A DNA stretch of 64,000 nt from Aciduliprofundum sp. MAR08-339 (GCF_000327505.1 NC_019942.1:248001-312000), one strand, 5' to 3'. Counted from the first letter of the stretch, positions 1-8,848 are shown. Made by a program: numbers and translations. The notes: generated by a model not told the origin, from the sequence alone.

Positions 1-1
1 G

Positions 2-844
2 GAGAAGAGGTACAAGATCACCCGTGTTGGAGTAAAGAACGTTGTAAAACCCATATTCGTTAGGAGAGATGATCAAACAATAACCCTGGTCACAACAATT
101 GACATATTCGTGGATTTACCTCCTTCTAAAAAGGGCTCAGATATGTCCAGAAACATAGAGGTTATTTCAGAAATCGTGGAGGAGAGCATTGCAAAGCCAT
201 GCACCGGCATAGAGAACCTGGCCAGCAGGATGGTGAAGAAGGTAAAAGAGAAGCATGAGTACTCCACATACGCCGAGGTGAATCTGCAGGCAGAGTATTT
301 CCTTGAAAGGCACACTCCCCTCGGAAGGAAGACAATTGAGAGATACAGACTCATTGGAAGGGCAACAATGGATGATGAAGGAATTAAAAAAATGATTGGG
401 GTGGAAGTTGTAGGTATGACCGCATGCCCATGCGCTATGGAAACAGTGCGTGCAATTTTAAAGGAGAAATATGGAGAAAATATCCCACAGAATATTCCCG
501 TTCCCACTCATAATCAGAGGAACATCGCCACGGTTATGCTGGAAGTTCCGGAGGGGTATGAGATTGAGGCAAACGATCTCATAGACATCATAGAAGGCTC
601 AATGTCCTCACCCACCTACGAAATTCTAAAGAGAAGAGATGAGGGGGAGGTTGTGATAAAAGCCCATGAGAACCCCCGGTTCGTGGAGGATGTGGTTCGT
701 GAAATTCTCCACAGAATTCTCAAAAGATATAGAGAACTGCCGGATGAGACCATGATAATAGTTAGAAGCGAAAGTGAGGAGAGCATACACAAACACAATG
801 CCTTCGCAGAACGCATAACCACGTTAGGGGAGTTGAGAGAATGA
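2..844 (+). CDS. mptA: GTP cyclohydrolase MptA (GTP cyclohydrolase IV), 5'-truncated by window edge
   Basis: This enzyme converts GTP to a dihydroneopterin cyclic phosphate, the first pterin step feeding tetrahydropterin cofactors or the archaeosine/preQ0 route. The frame is open from base 2, and residues before the first internal ATG at 110 (KITRVGVKNVVKP, then VTTIDIFVDLPPSKKGSDMS) belong to the conserved N-terminus, so the real start lies before the window and roughly 30-35 residues are missing. The FolE2/MptA signature GMTACPCAMETV is intact near the middle. The stop overlaps the next start as ATGA, so it is translationally coupled to a nucleoside phosphorylase. Family identity is confident; the pathway it feeds here is inferred. 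Confidence 0.9.
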   Translation, partial: EKRYKITRVGVKNVVKPIFVRRDDQTITLVTTIDIFVDLPPSKKGSDMSRNIEVISEIVEESIAKPCTGIENLASRMVKKVKEKHEYSTYAEVNLQAEYFLERHTPLGRKTIERYRLIGRATMDDEGIKKMIGVEVVGMTACPCAMETVRAILKEKYGENIPQNIPVPTHNQRNIATVMLEVPEGYEIEANDLIDIIEGSMSSPTYEILKRRDEGEVVIKAHENPRFVEDVVREILHRILKRYRELPDETMIIVRSESEESIHKHNAFAERITTLGELRE

Positions 845-1509
845 TTGGGATCATCGGGGGCAGCGGGCTATACGGGGGAATTAGTGGGCTGGAAGGAAAA
901 AAGGTGGAGGTTAACACTCCCTACGGGGATGTGAAGGTTATACTCGGAGAAAACTTCGTGTTTGTGTCCCGCCATGGAAATCCCCCAAAACCACCGCACA
1001 GGGTGAACTACCATGCAAACATAATGGCATTCAAAAAATTGAATGTGGAGAAAATTCTCGCAATAAGTTCCGTGGGATCCCTAAGAGATGATATTCCACC
1101 CGGGACCCTGATGCTACCAGATGACCTCCTGGATTTCACAGGCAGGGTTTGGACCTACCACAATGATAGCCCCGTGCACATTAATATGTACGAGCCATTT
1201 TGCCCGGAGTTGAGGAATGAAGTTTCAAAAATAGAAGGTGTGAAGATAGGAGGTACATACGCCACAATGAAGGGCCCTCAGTTTGAAACTAGAGCCGAGG
1301 AAAGAATGCTCAAGATTTTGGGTGCGGATGTGGTTGGTATGACCGTGGCTCCGGAGTCAAAACTTGCCAAGGAATTGGAAATATGCTACCAGCCTCTCTG
1401 CATTGTTGTTAATTACGTGGGAGGCGAAACCTCCCATGAGGGAACTTTAAAAAGTATGGCCATCTACGAAGCGAAAATAGAAAACATTCTCGAAAGAATT
1501 TTAAAATAA
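841..1509 (+). CDS. Purine nucleoside / methylthioinosine phosphorylase (MTAP/PNP family)
   Basis: This cytosolic enzyme splits a purine nucleoside with phosphate to base plus (methylthio)ribose-1-phosphate. Family motifs are in order: GIIGGSGLYG at the N-terminus, SRHG and HRVNYHANI, SSVGSLRDDIPPG, GPQFETRAE and GADVVGMT. At the purine-selecting position it has Asn (VVNYVGG), whereas the second family member in this window (60564-61337) has the Asp-type TDYD of adenosine-specific MTA phosphorylases. It is therefore probably a 6-oxopurine (inosine/guanosine or methylthioinosine) enzyme. At 222 residues it is shorter than usual for the family (about 250-280). It starts inside the mptA stop codon (ATGA). 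Confidence 0.82.
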   Translation: MIGIIGGSGLYGGISGLEGKKVEVNTPYGDVKVILGENFVFVSRHGNPPKPPHRVNYHANIMAFKKLNVEKILAISSVGSLRDDIPPGTLMLPDDLLDFTGRVWTYHNDSPVHINMYEPFCPELRNEVSKIEGVKIGGTYATMKGPQFETRAEERMLKILGADVVGMTVAPESKLAKELEICYQPLCIVVNYVGGETSHEGTLKSMAIYEAKIENILERILK

Positions 1510-1570
1510 CCTTTGCACAGTTACGAAAAAAATATTAATAATAATTATCATACACCCGTGGGTGCTACAT

Positions 1571-4500
1571 ATGAAAAAAGCGCTGGTAGTATTAATAATG
1601 ATAGGGATTTTATTGCTAAGCAGTGTTTCAGTGATGGCCAGTGTGACGCAGGCCCAGTCCACACATCAGAAACTCTTCAAACCCATAGATGAGCCACTTG
1701 CGTTGCAGTGGCATTATCTCAATCCTCAGGATGCCAAGAGGATGATCGAGAGAGCAAAGCAGATAGAAAACTTCGAAAGCATACAGGTGGTTGATGGACA
1801 TTTTACCGGGTTCAAACCCTCAACACCAAGAGCGATAGATTCTGCAATTGGAAAAATGCAGGTAGTCACCGCGGTGGCTGCTCCAAGAAGTTTGCCAACC
1901 CATGTTGATCTATCCAAAGATCCAAGATTTCCCGCTGTGGGTAATCAGGGTCAGCAGGGTTCCTGTGCAGCATGGGCTGTCACATACTACAATGAAGGCT
2001 GGCTTCAGGCATACGTGCATAACTGGACCGATGCCCATACGGGTTACAACAAGCATCATCTAATGAGCCCGGCATGGACCTACAACAAGGTCAATGGTGG
2101 AACCGATCAGGGTTCGGGCTTTGTAACAAATATGCTCGTTCTTTGGAAACTTGGTGGTGCATCCATGTACACCATGCCCTACAACGACCACGATTATACC
2201 TCCTGGGGAGACGAAGCGGCATGGAGGGAAGCCCCCCAGTACAGAATCGCCGATGGTTATATGATAGATGTTGAAAATGTCACAAACACCTCCGCAGGAA
2301 CACAGACACCACCCACTCCCCAGCAGGTTGAAAATCTCACAAATACAATAAAGACCCTTATCTCAGAGGGTTATCCTGTGAATTTTGCAATTGATGCTGA
2401 TGAATACACCAACATTTTCAACAACGGAGGGAATTTCATAATTTCCTACAGTGAATACGATGCCAACGGCACTCCAAACCATGCCCAGACAATAGTGGGT
2501 TATAACGATTCAATAACAGACAATGGAGATAAAGGGGCATTCAAGGTTGTGAACTCCTGGGGCACCGGTTGGGGCGCAAGTGGGTATTACTGGATAACCT
2601 ACAAGGCACTGTACAAAATACTTATGATGGGTCAGGGCTGGCCAGACTTGTACTTCATGGTTCCAAGGCATCACTATGAGCCAAAATTGCTGGCCGTATG
2701 GACCCTTGATCCAAACCACAGAGGTACGAGGATAACTCCCATAGATCTTGGAATTGGATCACCTTCCCATCCCATACAGATAGAGAATTCCGTGTTTGGA
2801 AACATAACCTCCTACAACGGAGGAGACCTGCCGTTCCCCACATTTCTGGCTGTGGATCTTACCGATTTCATGGGAAATGTGAGTATGAATTCCACCAACG
2901 AGTTCTTCCTCTACGCACACAGGTGGAGCAAGGAGATGGTCATAACATCGTTCCACATAGAATATTACAAGAACGTGTATATCCCGGGTGAGCCCTACGA
3001 AGTTTCTCCCAACTCCCCGGATGTACCTGCAACCCAGAGCAGTAGCCAAGCTGCAATAGTGAGGGCGTATCTCAGACCAATTCAATCCTTCCATGCGATA
3101 AAAATAAACTCAAATGCAGATTTCACTCCAGCAAATGGGGTTATTGGTGGAAATGGAACACAGAGTAATCCCTACGTGATAGCATGGTGGGATATAAACG
3201 CGAATGGCTCAAAATATGCCATATATATCGGAAATACAACGGCCTACTTCGTCATAGCCCATAGCTACATACACAACGCATCCAGTGCTGGCATATATCT
3301 GTACAACACAACAAACGGGTATATTATGGAGAATAAACTGTACGATAATTACTATGGCATAAAGTTCACCGAATCCTACGAAAATACCCTTGCATCAAAC
3401 CAGTTTATGAACAACACCCATCCGATGTACATATCCTACTCCTCAAATCCACAGTACTACAAACAGACCATTTATCCAAATAACACGGTTATGGGCAAAC
3501 CTATGTACTACATTACAGGTAAGGATATCACCTTAAAGAACCTGGATGTTGGATACATTGGAATCTATCAGTCAACAAACATAACCCTCACAAACATAAC
3601 CCTGAATGGAACAGACGAAATATTCATAGAGGATTCCTCCCACGTAAGTCTCCTGCACAGCCTCATAAAAAATGCCAGATGGGGTGTTTCCATAAGGTAC
3701 TCCAAGGATGTGACCATATTTGCAAATTATTTCAACTACAACGAGTATGGTGTTCAGGCCTACAAGACAAGCTACAGCACCATAAACAACAACACATTCA
3801 CAGGAAACTACTACGGAGTCAAACTGGTTTACTCTCACAACATAACTGTGTATCACAACAACTTTGTATCAAATATGCACCAGGCCTACGATAACCAGAA
3901 CAATACCTGGTCCCTTGCGCCACCCATTGGTGGTAACTTCTGGAGCGATTATAACGGAACAGATGCAGATCATAATGGATTCGGAGATACTCCTTACACA
4001 ATTCCCGGAGGAAGTGCCAAGGATTACTATCCGCTTATGAAAGCCTGGGATAACGTACCTCCAAAGGTCACAATCAGTAATCCTCCCAATGGTAAGATCT
4101 TTGGAACATCATCGGTAACCGTATACTGGAACGGCACAGATAACATAGGAATAGCGTATTATGAGGTTAGAATTGACAGCAGCCAGTGGGTCAAGGTCTC
4201 AAATACTACAACCCATTACACGTTCCAGAATCTACAGGATGGGAAGCACACGGCCTATGTTGTGGCCTATGATTTCTCAGATAACAATGCAACAGCAGAG
4301 GTGACCTTTGATGTTGATACCACTCCTCCAACGATCACCATAGTATCTCCCGCACAGAATTCATACGTGAATACGAGCAACGTTATAGTGAAATGGACCT
4401 ACAAGGATCAGAATCAGGTAGGATTCATGGTGGCCGTTGATAACAACCTGCCCCAGTCCGTGGGAAGTGCAACCCAGTTCACAGCCAATGGACTCAGGGA

Positions 4501-5578
4501 CGGCTCTCACAAGGTAACTGTTATAGGAATAGATGCTGCAGGAAATAAGAATACCGCGGTGGTAAGTTTCACAATAGACACAATCAAGCCCACAGTGATG
4601 TGGAACATGAGCATTTCAAATGGTGCCTGGATAAATCAAAAATCCCTTACACTAAGGTGGATAGCCAGCGATAATGTGGCGGTTAACTACACGGAGATCC
4701 TCGTTGACAATGGCAACTGGATAAATGTGGGAAATGTTATGTCCTACACCCTTACAAACCTGACGGATGGTTCCCACACCGTGTTGCTTAGAGTTTACGA
4801 TATGGCTGGAAATTACAACGAAACATCATTCAGTTTCAATATAGATACGATCGCACCAAATGTTACAATAATAAGCCCTGAGAGCAATGCAATTACAAAC
4901 GAAAGCACCGTGAACGTACAGTGGAAGGGTTCTGACAATATCGGAATCGCATATTACGAGATAAAAGTGGATAACGGCCAGTGGAAGAAGGTTGGCAACG
5001 TAACCTCATACACACTTAATCTGCAGGATGGACAGCACACAATATACATCAAAGCCGTGGACAAGGCGGGCAACTACAAGGTTACCGAGGTAAAGGTCAC
5101 GGTGGATACCCAACCTCCAACCGTTCAGATAACAACCCCATCAGCCAACTCCAACATAACTGCAAAGTACGTGGTAGTTTCGTGGAGTGGAAGCGACAAC
5201 ATAGGAATCGCCTATTATGAAGTGAAGATTGACAATGGCACATGGACAAAGGTTGGACTCAACACGAGTTACAATTTCACCTCCCTTAAAGAGGGGTCCC
5301 ACACTGTTTACGTGAAGGCCGTGGATAAGGCAGGCAACAGTCAGACCACTTCAGTAACGTTCAACGTCAAGCCAGCTTCCTCGGGATTAAACTTCGGTGG
5401 ACCAACAGGAGTTATCATTGGAATATCCATACTGATCATAATCATAATAATAGTGATCATAGCAATCGCAGTAACGAAGAGCAAGGCAAAATCAAAGAGA
5501 GAGCCAGCGACAAAAGAGGATAGAGAAGAAATTGAAGAAAAAACAGAAGAGAACGAAGAAGAGGTAACGGAGGAATAA
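1571..5578 (+). CDS. Secreted, membrane-anchored papain-family (C1A) protease with beta-helix and Ig-like repeats
   Basis: This very large surface protein (1335 residues) should degrade extracellular protein. A signal peptide (about 1-30) precedes a papain-like domain with the Gln-x-Gly-Ser-Cys site (GNQGQQGSCAAW, Cys132), His304 (NHAQTIVGY) and Asn328 (VVNSWGTGWG). Residues about 510-820 form NosD/pectate-lyase-like beta-helix repeats ending in NFWSDYNGTDADHNGFGD. Five Ig-like repeats of about 87 residues follow (each opening PPTVTISxP-like, with an xDNIGIAYYEVKID core), then one transmembrane helix (about 1280-1302) and an acidic cytoplasmic tail. The start is ATG 1571, preceded by a weak GGTG; an in-frame GTG at 1562 is less likely. 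Many Asn-x-Ser/Thr sites suggest N-glycosylation. It is monocistronic, followed by T-tracts. Confidence 0.9.
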   Translation: MKKALVVLIMIGILLLSSVSVMASVTQAQSTHQKLFKPIDEPLALQWHYLNPQDAKRMIERAKQIENFESIQVVDGHFTGFKPSTPRAIDSAIGKMQVVTAVAAPRSLPTHVDLSKDPRFPAVGNQGQQGSCAAWAVTYYNEGWLQAYVHNWTDAHTGYNKHHLMSPAWTYNKVNGGTDQGSGFVTNMLVLWKLGGASMYTMPYNDHDYTSWGDEAAWREAPQYRIADGYMIDVENVTNTSAGTQTPPTPQQVENLTNTIKTLISEGYPVNFAIDADEYTNIFNNGGNFIISYSEYDANGTPNHAQTIVGYNDSITDNGDKGAFKVVNSWGTGWGASGYYWITYKALYKILMMGQGWPDLYFMVPRHHYEPKLLAVWTLDPNHRGTRITPIDLGIGSPSHPIQIENSVFGNITSYNGGDLPFPTFLAVDLTDFMGNVSMNSTNEFFLYAHRWSKEMVITSFHIEYYKNVYIPGEPYEVSPNSPDVPATQSSSQAAIVRAYLRPIQSFHAIKINSNADFTPANGVIGGNGTQSNPYVIAWWDINANGSKYAIYIGNTTAYFVIAHSYIHNASSAGIYLYNTTNGYIMENKLYDNYYGIKFTESYENTLASNQFMNNTHPMYISYSSNPQYYKQTIYPNNTVMGKPMYYITGKDITLKNLDVGYIGIYQSTNITLTNITLNGTDEIFIEDSSHVSLLHSLIKNARWGVSIRYSKDVTIFANYFNYNEYGVQAYKTSYSTINNNTFTGNYYGVKLVYSHNITVYHNNFVSNMHQAYDNQNNTWSLAPPIGGNFWSDYNGTDADHNGFGDTPYTIPGGSAKDYYPLMKAWDNVPPKVTISNPPNGKIFGTSSVTVYWNGTDNIGIAYYEVRIDSSQWVKVSNTTTHYTFQNLQDGKHTAYVVAYDFSDNNATAEVTFDVDTTPPTITIVSPAQNSYVNTSNVIVKWTYKDQNQVGFMVAVDNNLPQSVGSATQFTANGLRDGSHKVTVIGIDAAGNKNTAVVSFTIDTIKPTVMWNMSISNGAWINQKSLTLRWIASDNVAVNYTEILVDNGNWINVGNVMSYTLTNLTDGSHTVLLRVYDMAGNYNETSFSFNIDTIAPNVTIISPESNAITNESTVNVQWKGSDNIGIAYYEIKVDNGQWKKVGNVTSYTLNLQDGQHTIYIKAVDKAGNYKVTEVKVTVDTQPPTVQITTPSANSNITAKYVVVSWSGSDNIGIAYYEVKIDNGTWTKVGLNTSYNFTSLKEGSHTVYVKAVDKAGNSQTTSVTFNVKPASSGLNFGGPTGVIIGISILIIIIIIVIIAIAVTKSKAKSKREPATKEDREEIEEKTEENEEEVTEE

Positions 5579-5589
5579 ACTCTCTCCAC

Positions 5590-5618
5590 TTTTTTTCTAA
5601 AACTTTATTACCTTTTTT
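5590..5618 (+). terminator. T-tract terminators after the surface protease gene
   Basis: Two uninterrupted T runs (5590-5596 and 5613-5618) lie 12-40 nt after the protease stop and before tRNA-Pro. Archaeal RNA polymerase terminates on such oligo-T tracts without a hairpin. Between them, CTTTATTA at about 5604-5610 is a reasonable TATA element for the tRNA gene. Confidence 0.5.
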
Positions 5619-5636
5619 GTAATTTCCCTTCTTGCT

Positions 5637-5756
5637 GGGGCCGTGGGGTAGCTTGGCATCCTTCCGGCTTCGGGTGTGAAGGGGCACCAAGGTTCCCCTT
5701 TCAAAACCCCTCCTCCGGAAGAGCCGGAGACTCGAGTTCAAATCTCGGCGGCCCCA
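5637..5756 (+). tRNA. tRNA-Pro (CGG) with a 47-nt intron
   Basis: The acceptor pairs GGGGCCG with CGGCCCC (A73, no encoded CCA), the D-arm is GGGT/ATCC and the T-arm TCGAG-TTCAAAT-CTCGG. The anticodon stem CCGGC/GCCGG closes a loop reading TT-CGG-G, then an insertion, then A. The intron is 5675-5721 at the canonical 37/38 site, leaving a 73-nt tRNA. The four-base variable loop AGAC is typical of archaeal tRNA-Pro. CTTCCGG near the anticodon arm can also pair with CCGGAAG at the intron end, so the exact bulge-helix-bulge should be checked by folding. Confidence 0.88.
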
Positions 5757-5800
5757 CTGAACCAACATTTTTTTATAAAATACACATTCTACCCACAACT

Positions 5801-6862
5801 ATGATAATCCTCCCCAACGGATCTGCAACGAACAAGCCAGTGGTACAGGGATGCAAACTCTGCGAAGAAGGAGCAAAGATGGTTCTTTTCGTGACAGGCA
5901 TATGCCATGCTGGCTGCTTCTACTGCCCATTGAGCACGGGAAAAATGAACAGAGATGTTATATTCGCTGACGAGATGCCAGTGCACAGCGACGAGGATGT
6001 TCTTTTAGAAGCACGCCTTATTGATGCAAAAGGCACAGGAATCACCGGCGGGGATCCCATGGAAGTGGTGGATCGCGTGGTGCATTGCATTCATCTCCTC
6101 AAGGAGAATTTCGGCAAGGAGCATCACATACATCTCTACACGGCCTCGGGGAGCAAAGAAAAGATAGAGAAACTGGCATTCGCAGGTCTGGATGAGATTC
6201 GCTTTCATCCCCCACCGCAATTATGGGACAGGTTGCAAGGTTCAATTTATGAAAAGCGTATTGATTGGGCTATAAACACAGGTATAGATGTGGGCATTGA
6301 AGTTCCCGTGCTTCCTGACATGCGCGAAGCTTTGATATCCCTTGTTAAATTTGCCAACGATAAAGGAATCTTCGTGAATCTCAACGAACTTGAGTTTTCA
6401 GAGACTAATTATCTCGAACTCAATGCCCGGGGCTATGTACCAAAAAACGATGTATCCTCAGCCGTAAAGGGGAGTGAGGAACTCGCCTATGAAATCGTGA
6501 GGATGGACTGGGACATCGTGGTGCATTACTGCTCCTCTTCATTCAAGGATGGTGTGCAGATGCGCCGCCGCCTGATGCGTAGAGCAAGAAACATAAAGAG
6601 AGATTATGAAGAATTAACAGAGGATGCCACACTTATTCTCGGCATAATTGAAGGTGAAAATCTAGAAGAGATTTACCGCTTCCTTCGGGAGAATTTTGAA
6701 GTGCCGGAAAATCTAATGGAGATCAATCAGAAAAGAAATAGATTGGAAATCTCGCCATACATCCTTGAGGAAATTGCTCCCGATATTCCCTGGGATGCCT
6801 ACGAGGTGGAGGAGTATCCCACATGGGATCGCCTGCAGGTAGAAAAAATAAAGCTGAATTGA
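5801..6862 (+). CDS. Radical SAM protein of unknown substrate
   Basis: A cytosolic [4Fe-4S] radical SAM enzyme of 353 residues. The cluster motif is CHAGCFYC (Cys35, Cys39, Cys42), preceded by an extra CxxC (GCKLCEEG, about residues 18-21), and the SAM-contacting GGDP motif follows (GITGGDPME). An N-terminal CxxC before the core resembles the PFL-activase-like archaeal radical SAM group, but I cannot name the substrate. A TATA-like TTTTTATAAAAT ends about 22 nt before ATG 5801, so the message is probably leaderless. It stands alone between tRNA-Pro and the lipid genes. Confidence 0.75.
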   Translation: MIILPNGSATNKPVVQGCKLCEEGAKMVLFVTGICHAGCFYCPLSTGKMNRDVIFADEMPVHSDEDVLLEARLIDAKGTGITGGDPMEVVDRVVHCIHLLKENFGKEHHIHLYTASGSKEKIEKLAFAGLDEIRFHPPPQLWDRLQGSIYEKRIDWAINTGIDVGIEVPVLPDMREALISLVKFANDKGIFVNLNELEFSETNYLELNARGYVPKNDVSSAVKGSEELAYEIVRMDWDIVVHYCSSSFKDGVQMRRRLMRRARNIKRDYEELTEDATLILGIIEGENLEEIYRFLRENFEVPENLMEINQKRNRLEISPYILEEIAPDIPWDAYEVEEYPTWDRLQVEKIKLN

Positions 6863-6865
6863 GAA

Positions 6866-6876
6866 AGCCTTATAAT
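6866..6876 (+). promoter_or_regulatory. TATA element for the lipid-enzyme operon
   Basis: AGCCTTATAAT is centred about 26 nt before GTG 6898, the archaeal TATA-to-start distance. It supports leaderless initiation at the GTG, which has no ribosome site. Confidence 0.55.
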
Positions 6877-6897
6877 CCATAACCCCTATTTTCCCCC

Positions 6898-7713
6898 GTG
6901 AATGCCTACATAAGATTGATGCGCCCGATCAACTGCGTCATGGCCTCCGTGGCAATAATAATGGTGGCCATAATACTGAAGGGTACCGGATTTATTAATT
7001 ACTGGCGAGAAATCGGGCTAGGCATGCTGGTGCTTTTCTTTTCAGTAGCCGGAGGGAATGCCTTGAACGATTACTATGACAGGGAGGTTGACCTGATCAA
7101 CCATCCTGAGAGGCCAATACCATCCGGTAGAATATCACCAAAGAATGCACTTTATTTCGGAACTTTTATGTTTGCCCTCGCCCTGGTTTTTTCTGCCCTT
7201 ATCAATCTCTGGACCCTGTTGATAGCAATTCTGGCCGAGATTTCCATGTATCTCTACGAATCCAAACTCAAGAACCAGGGGTTGAGCGGGAACGTGACAA
7301 TAAGCATTCTGGTTGGACTCATATTCGTATTTGGAGGGGCTATTTTCAGGGACGTTGTGAGAATCACCATATTCGCACTGATGGCATTTTCCTCCAATCT
7401 CGGAAGAGAGATAGTGAAGGATGTTGAGGATATGGAGGGAGACATAAACAGATACACGCTTCCAAAAAAGGTTGGCAGAAGAACAGCCTCTTTCATGGCT
7501 CTTGTATTCTTCGTCCTTGCAGTACTTCTCAGCCCTCTGCCATACATCTGTCTAGGCATGAGTTTGTATTACCTCATCACCGTGCTTATATCAGACGCAA
7601 TTTTCATATATGCAGCAATCATACAATTCAGGGACCCTCATAAAGGGCAGAAAAATGCCAAACTGGCAATGATAGTTGGACTGATTGCATACATGCTTGG
7701 AGGTTTGACGTAG
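6898..7713 (+). CDS. Digeranylgeranylglyceryl phosphate synthase (UbiA prenyltransferase family)
   Basis: This integral membrane prenyltransferase adds the second geranylgeranyl chain to GGGP, the second ether bond of archaeal phospholipids. The 271-residue protein has the two Asp-rich UbiA motifs, NALNDYYDREVD (first cytoplasmic loop) and GREIVKDVEDMEGD (second), and about eight to nine hydrophobic helices. The start is GTG 6898, supported by the TATA spacing. The next gene, 8 nt downstream, encodes GGGP synthase, which makes its substrate; this fixes the function within the broad UbiA family. Confidence 0.88.
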   Translation: MNAYIRLMRPINCVMASVAIIMVAIILKGTGFINYWREIGLGMLVLFFSVAGGNALNDYYDREVDLINHPERPIPSGRISPKNALYFGTFMFALALVFSALINLWTLLIAILAEISMYLYESKLKNQGLSGNVTISILVGLIFVFGGAIFRDVVRITIFALMAFSSNLGREIVKDVEDMEGDINRYTLPKKVGRRTASFMALVFFVLAVLLSPLPYICLGMSLYYLITVLISDAIFIYAAIIQFRDPHKGQKNAKLAMIVGLIAYMLGGLT

Positions 7714-7721
7714 GTGAGAAG

Positions 7722-8456
7722 ATGAATGTGCTTGATTACATAATGAACAGAATAGGCGAAAAGATGCATATGACCCTTATAGACCCGGCAGAGCAGAGCC
7801 CGGATGAGGCGGCAAGAATTGCCCACGAGGCCTACGAAGGGGGTACAGACGCAATAATGATAGGAGGATCAACACACATAAAACCCGAGGACGTGGACAA
7901 AACAGTAATAAGAATAAAGGAAAAGGTGCCTCTACCTGTGATCCTCTTCCCAGGGGGGGCGCACATGATATCCAGGTACGCCGACGCAATATACTTTATG
8001 AGCCTTCTGAATTCCACAAGCATAGAATTCCTGGTAAGGCAACAGGTACTTGGAGCACCAATAATAAAGAAACTTGGCATAGAACCAATTCCCATGGGAT
8101 ACATAATCGTGGAGCCAGGAATGACCGTTGGAAAGGTGGGAAAGGCAGAACTGATAAAAAGAGATCGCCCAGAGGATGCTGCAGCATACGCCCTCGCCGC
8201 CCAGTACTTCGGCATGAAACTCGTTTACCTGGAGGCGGGGAGTGGTGCTCCGGAACCAGTTCCTCCTTCCATGATAAGGGCTGTAAAGGAGACCATAGAC
8301 ATACCCCTCATAGTTGGGGGAGGAATAAGAAAAGAGGAGGATGCGAGAAAAATAGTCAGTGCTGGTGCTGACATAATAGTCACGGGCACCCTGGTTGAAG
8401 AGGTTGAAGATATAAAGGGGGCCATATCCAGAATAGTCAGGGCTATTAAACTCTGA
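7722..8456 (+). CDS. Geranylgeranylglyceryl phosphate synthase
   Basis: This TIM-barrel prenyltransferase joins geranylgeranyl diphosphate to glycerol-1-phosphate, the committed step that sets archaeal lipid stereochemistry. The 244-residue protein has family features in order: HMTLIDPAEQSP at strand 1, GTDAIMIGGSTHI, VILFPGGAHMIS, the YADAIYFMSLLNS stretch, and the phosphate-binding end VGGGIRKEEDA and GADIIVTGT. ATG 7722 is preceded by AGGTGAG at about 7712-7718. It follows DGGGP synthase in an operon and ends tail-to-tail with pop5, overlapping it by 11 nt. Confidence 0.93.
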   Translation: MNVLDYIMNRIGEKMHMTLIDPAEQSPDEAARIAHEAYEGGTDAIMIGGSTHIKPEDVDKTVIRIKEKVPLPVILFPGGAHMISRYADAIYFMSLLNSTSIEFLVRQQVLGAPIIKKLGIEPIPMGYIIVEPGMTVGKVGKAELIKRDRPEDAAAYALAAQYFGMKLVYLEAGSGAPEPVPPSMIRAVKETIDIPLIVGGGIRKEEDARKIVSAGADIIVTGTLVEEVEDIKGAISRIVRAIKL

Positions 8457-8709
8457 TTCTTCCCATAATTTTTTTGGTCTTCTTCACGGTGCCTGAGGTG
8501 GCATAGGTAACGAAGCCATTCTTCCATAGTAGGCGTAGGATTTCGTCCTTGTACCAGTGCCTGCACCTGAGAATCGCAAAATTCTCATCGTAATACACAA
8601 TTTTTGCCTTTTCATCTATTTTCCTTATATCGTTTATGAACCTTCTGAGCCTCGCATCATTTCTGAGCAGGATGTACCTTCTTCTCCCAACCCTATCCTT
8701 CACAACCAC
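8446..8709 (-). CDS. rnp2: RNase P protein component 2 (Pop5)
   Basis: An 87-residue protein resembling archaeal Pop5, which with Rpp30, Rpp21 and Rpp29 assists the RNase P RNA in removing tRNA 5' leaders. The recognisable core is RRRYILLRND at the N-terminus, then FAILRCRHWYKDEIL and the C-terminal TSGTVKKTKKIMG. It is shorter than typical Pop5 (about 110-130 residues), with a compressed central region, so the call is good but not certain. The start is GTG 8709, about 25 nt from a TATA box shared with the divergent tRNA-Leu gene. The 3' end overlaps GGGP synthase convergently. Confidence 0.72.
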   Translation of the reverse strand: MVVKDRVGRRRYILLRNDARLRRFINDIRKIDEKAKIVYYDENFAILRCRHWYKDEILRLLWKNGFVTYATSGTVKKTKKIMGRIRV

Positions 8710-8728
8710 GGCCCAAGTAGGAAAAGGA

Positions 8729-8738
8729 TTTATATAAT
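8729..8738. promoter_or_regulatory. Shared divergent TATA element (pop5 / tRNA-Leu)
   Basis: TTTATATAAT contains the palindrome TTATATAA. Its centre lies about 25 nt from the pop5 GTG on the minus strand and about 25 nt from the first base of tRNA-Leu on the plus strand, so one element could serve both directions. No other TATA-like sequence exists in this 49-nt gap. Confidence 0.6.
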
Positions 8739-8758
8739 TTCTTCCCTTCTCTCGCTGG

Positions 8759-8843
8759 GCGGGGGTTCTCGAGCTTGGCCAAAGGGGCCGGACTTAAGAT
8801 CCGGTGGCGCAGGCCTTCGTGGGTTCAAATCCCACCCCCCGCA
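8759..8843 (+). tRNA. tRNA-Leu (TAA)
   Basis: An 85-nt type II tRNA. The acceptor pairs GCGGGGG with CCCCCGC, with A73 and no encoded CCA. The anticodon stem CCGGA/TCCGG encloses CTTAAGA (anticodon TAA), there is a long variable arm, and the T-arm is GTGGG-TTCAAAT-CCCAC. There is no intron. The 3' end is 5 nt before the start codon of a tRNA thiolation enzyme. Confidence 0.96.
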
Positions 8844-8848
8844 TTATT

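Noticed and set aside
4060-5370. Repeated segments that could suggest a CRISPR or DNA tandem repeat
   Set aside because: They are diverged 87-residue Ig-like protein repeats in one open frame, without constant repeat/spacer lengths. No CRISPR array is seen in the window.
5637-5756. Reading the first intron tRNA as tRNA-Arg (TCG)
   Set aside because: That register leaves only three variable-loop bases and a poorer fit. The CCGGC/GCCGG register gives Pro (CGG), and body features match tRNA-Pro.
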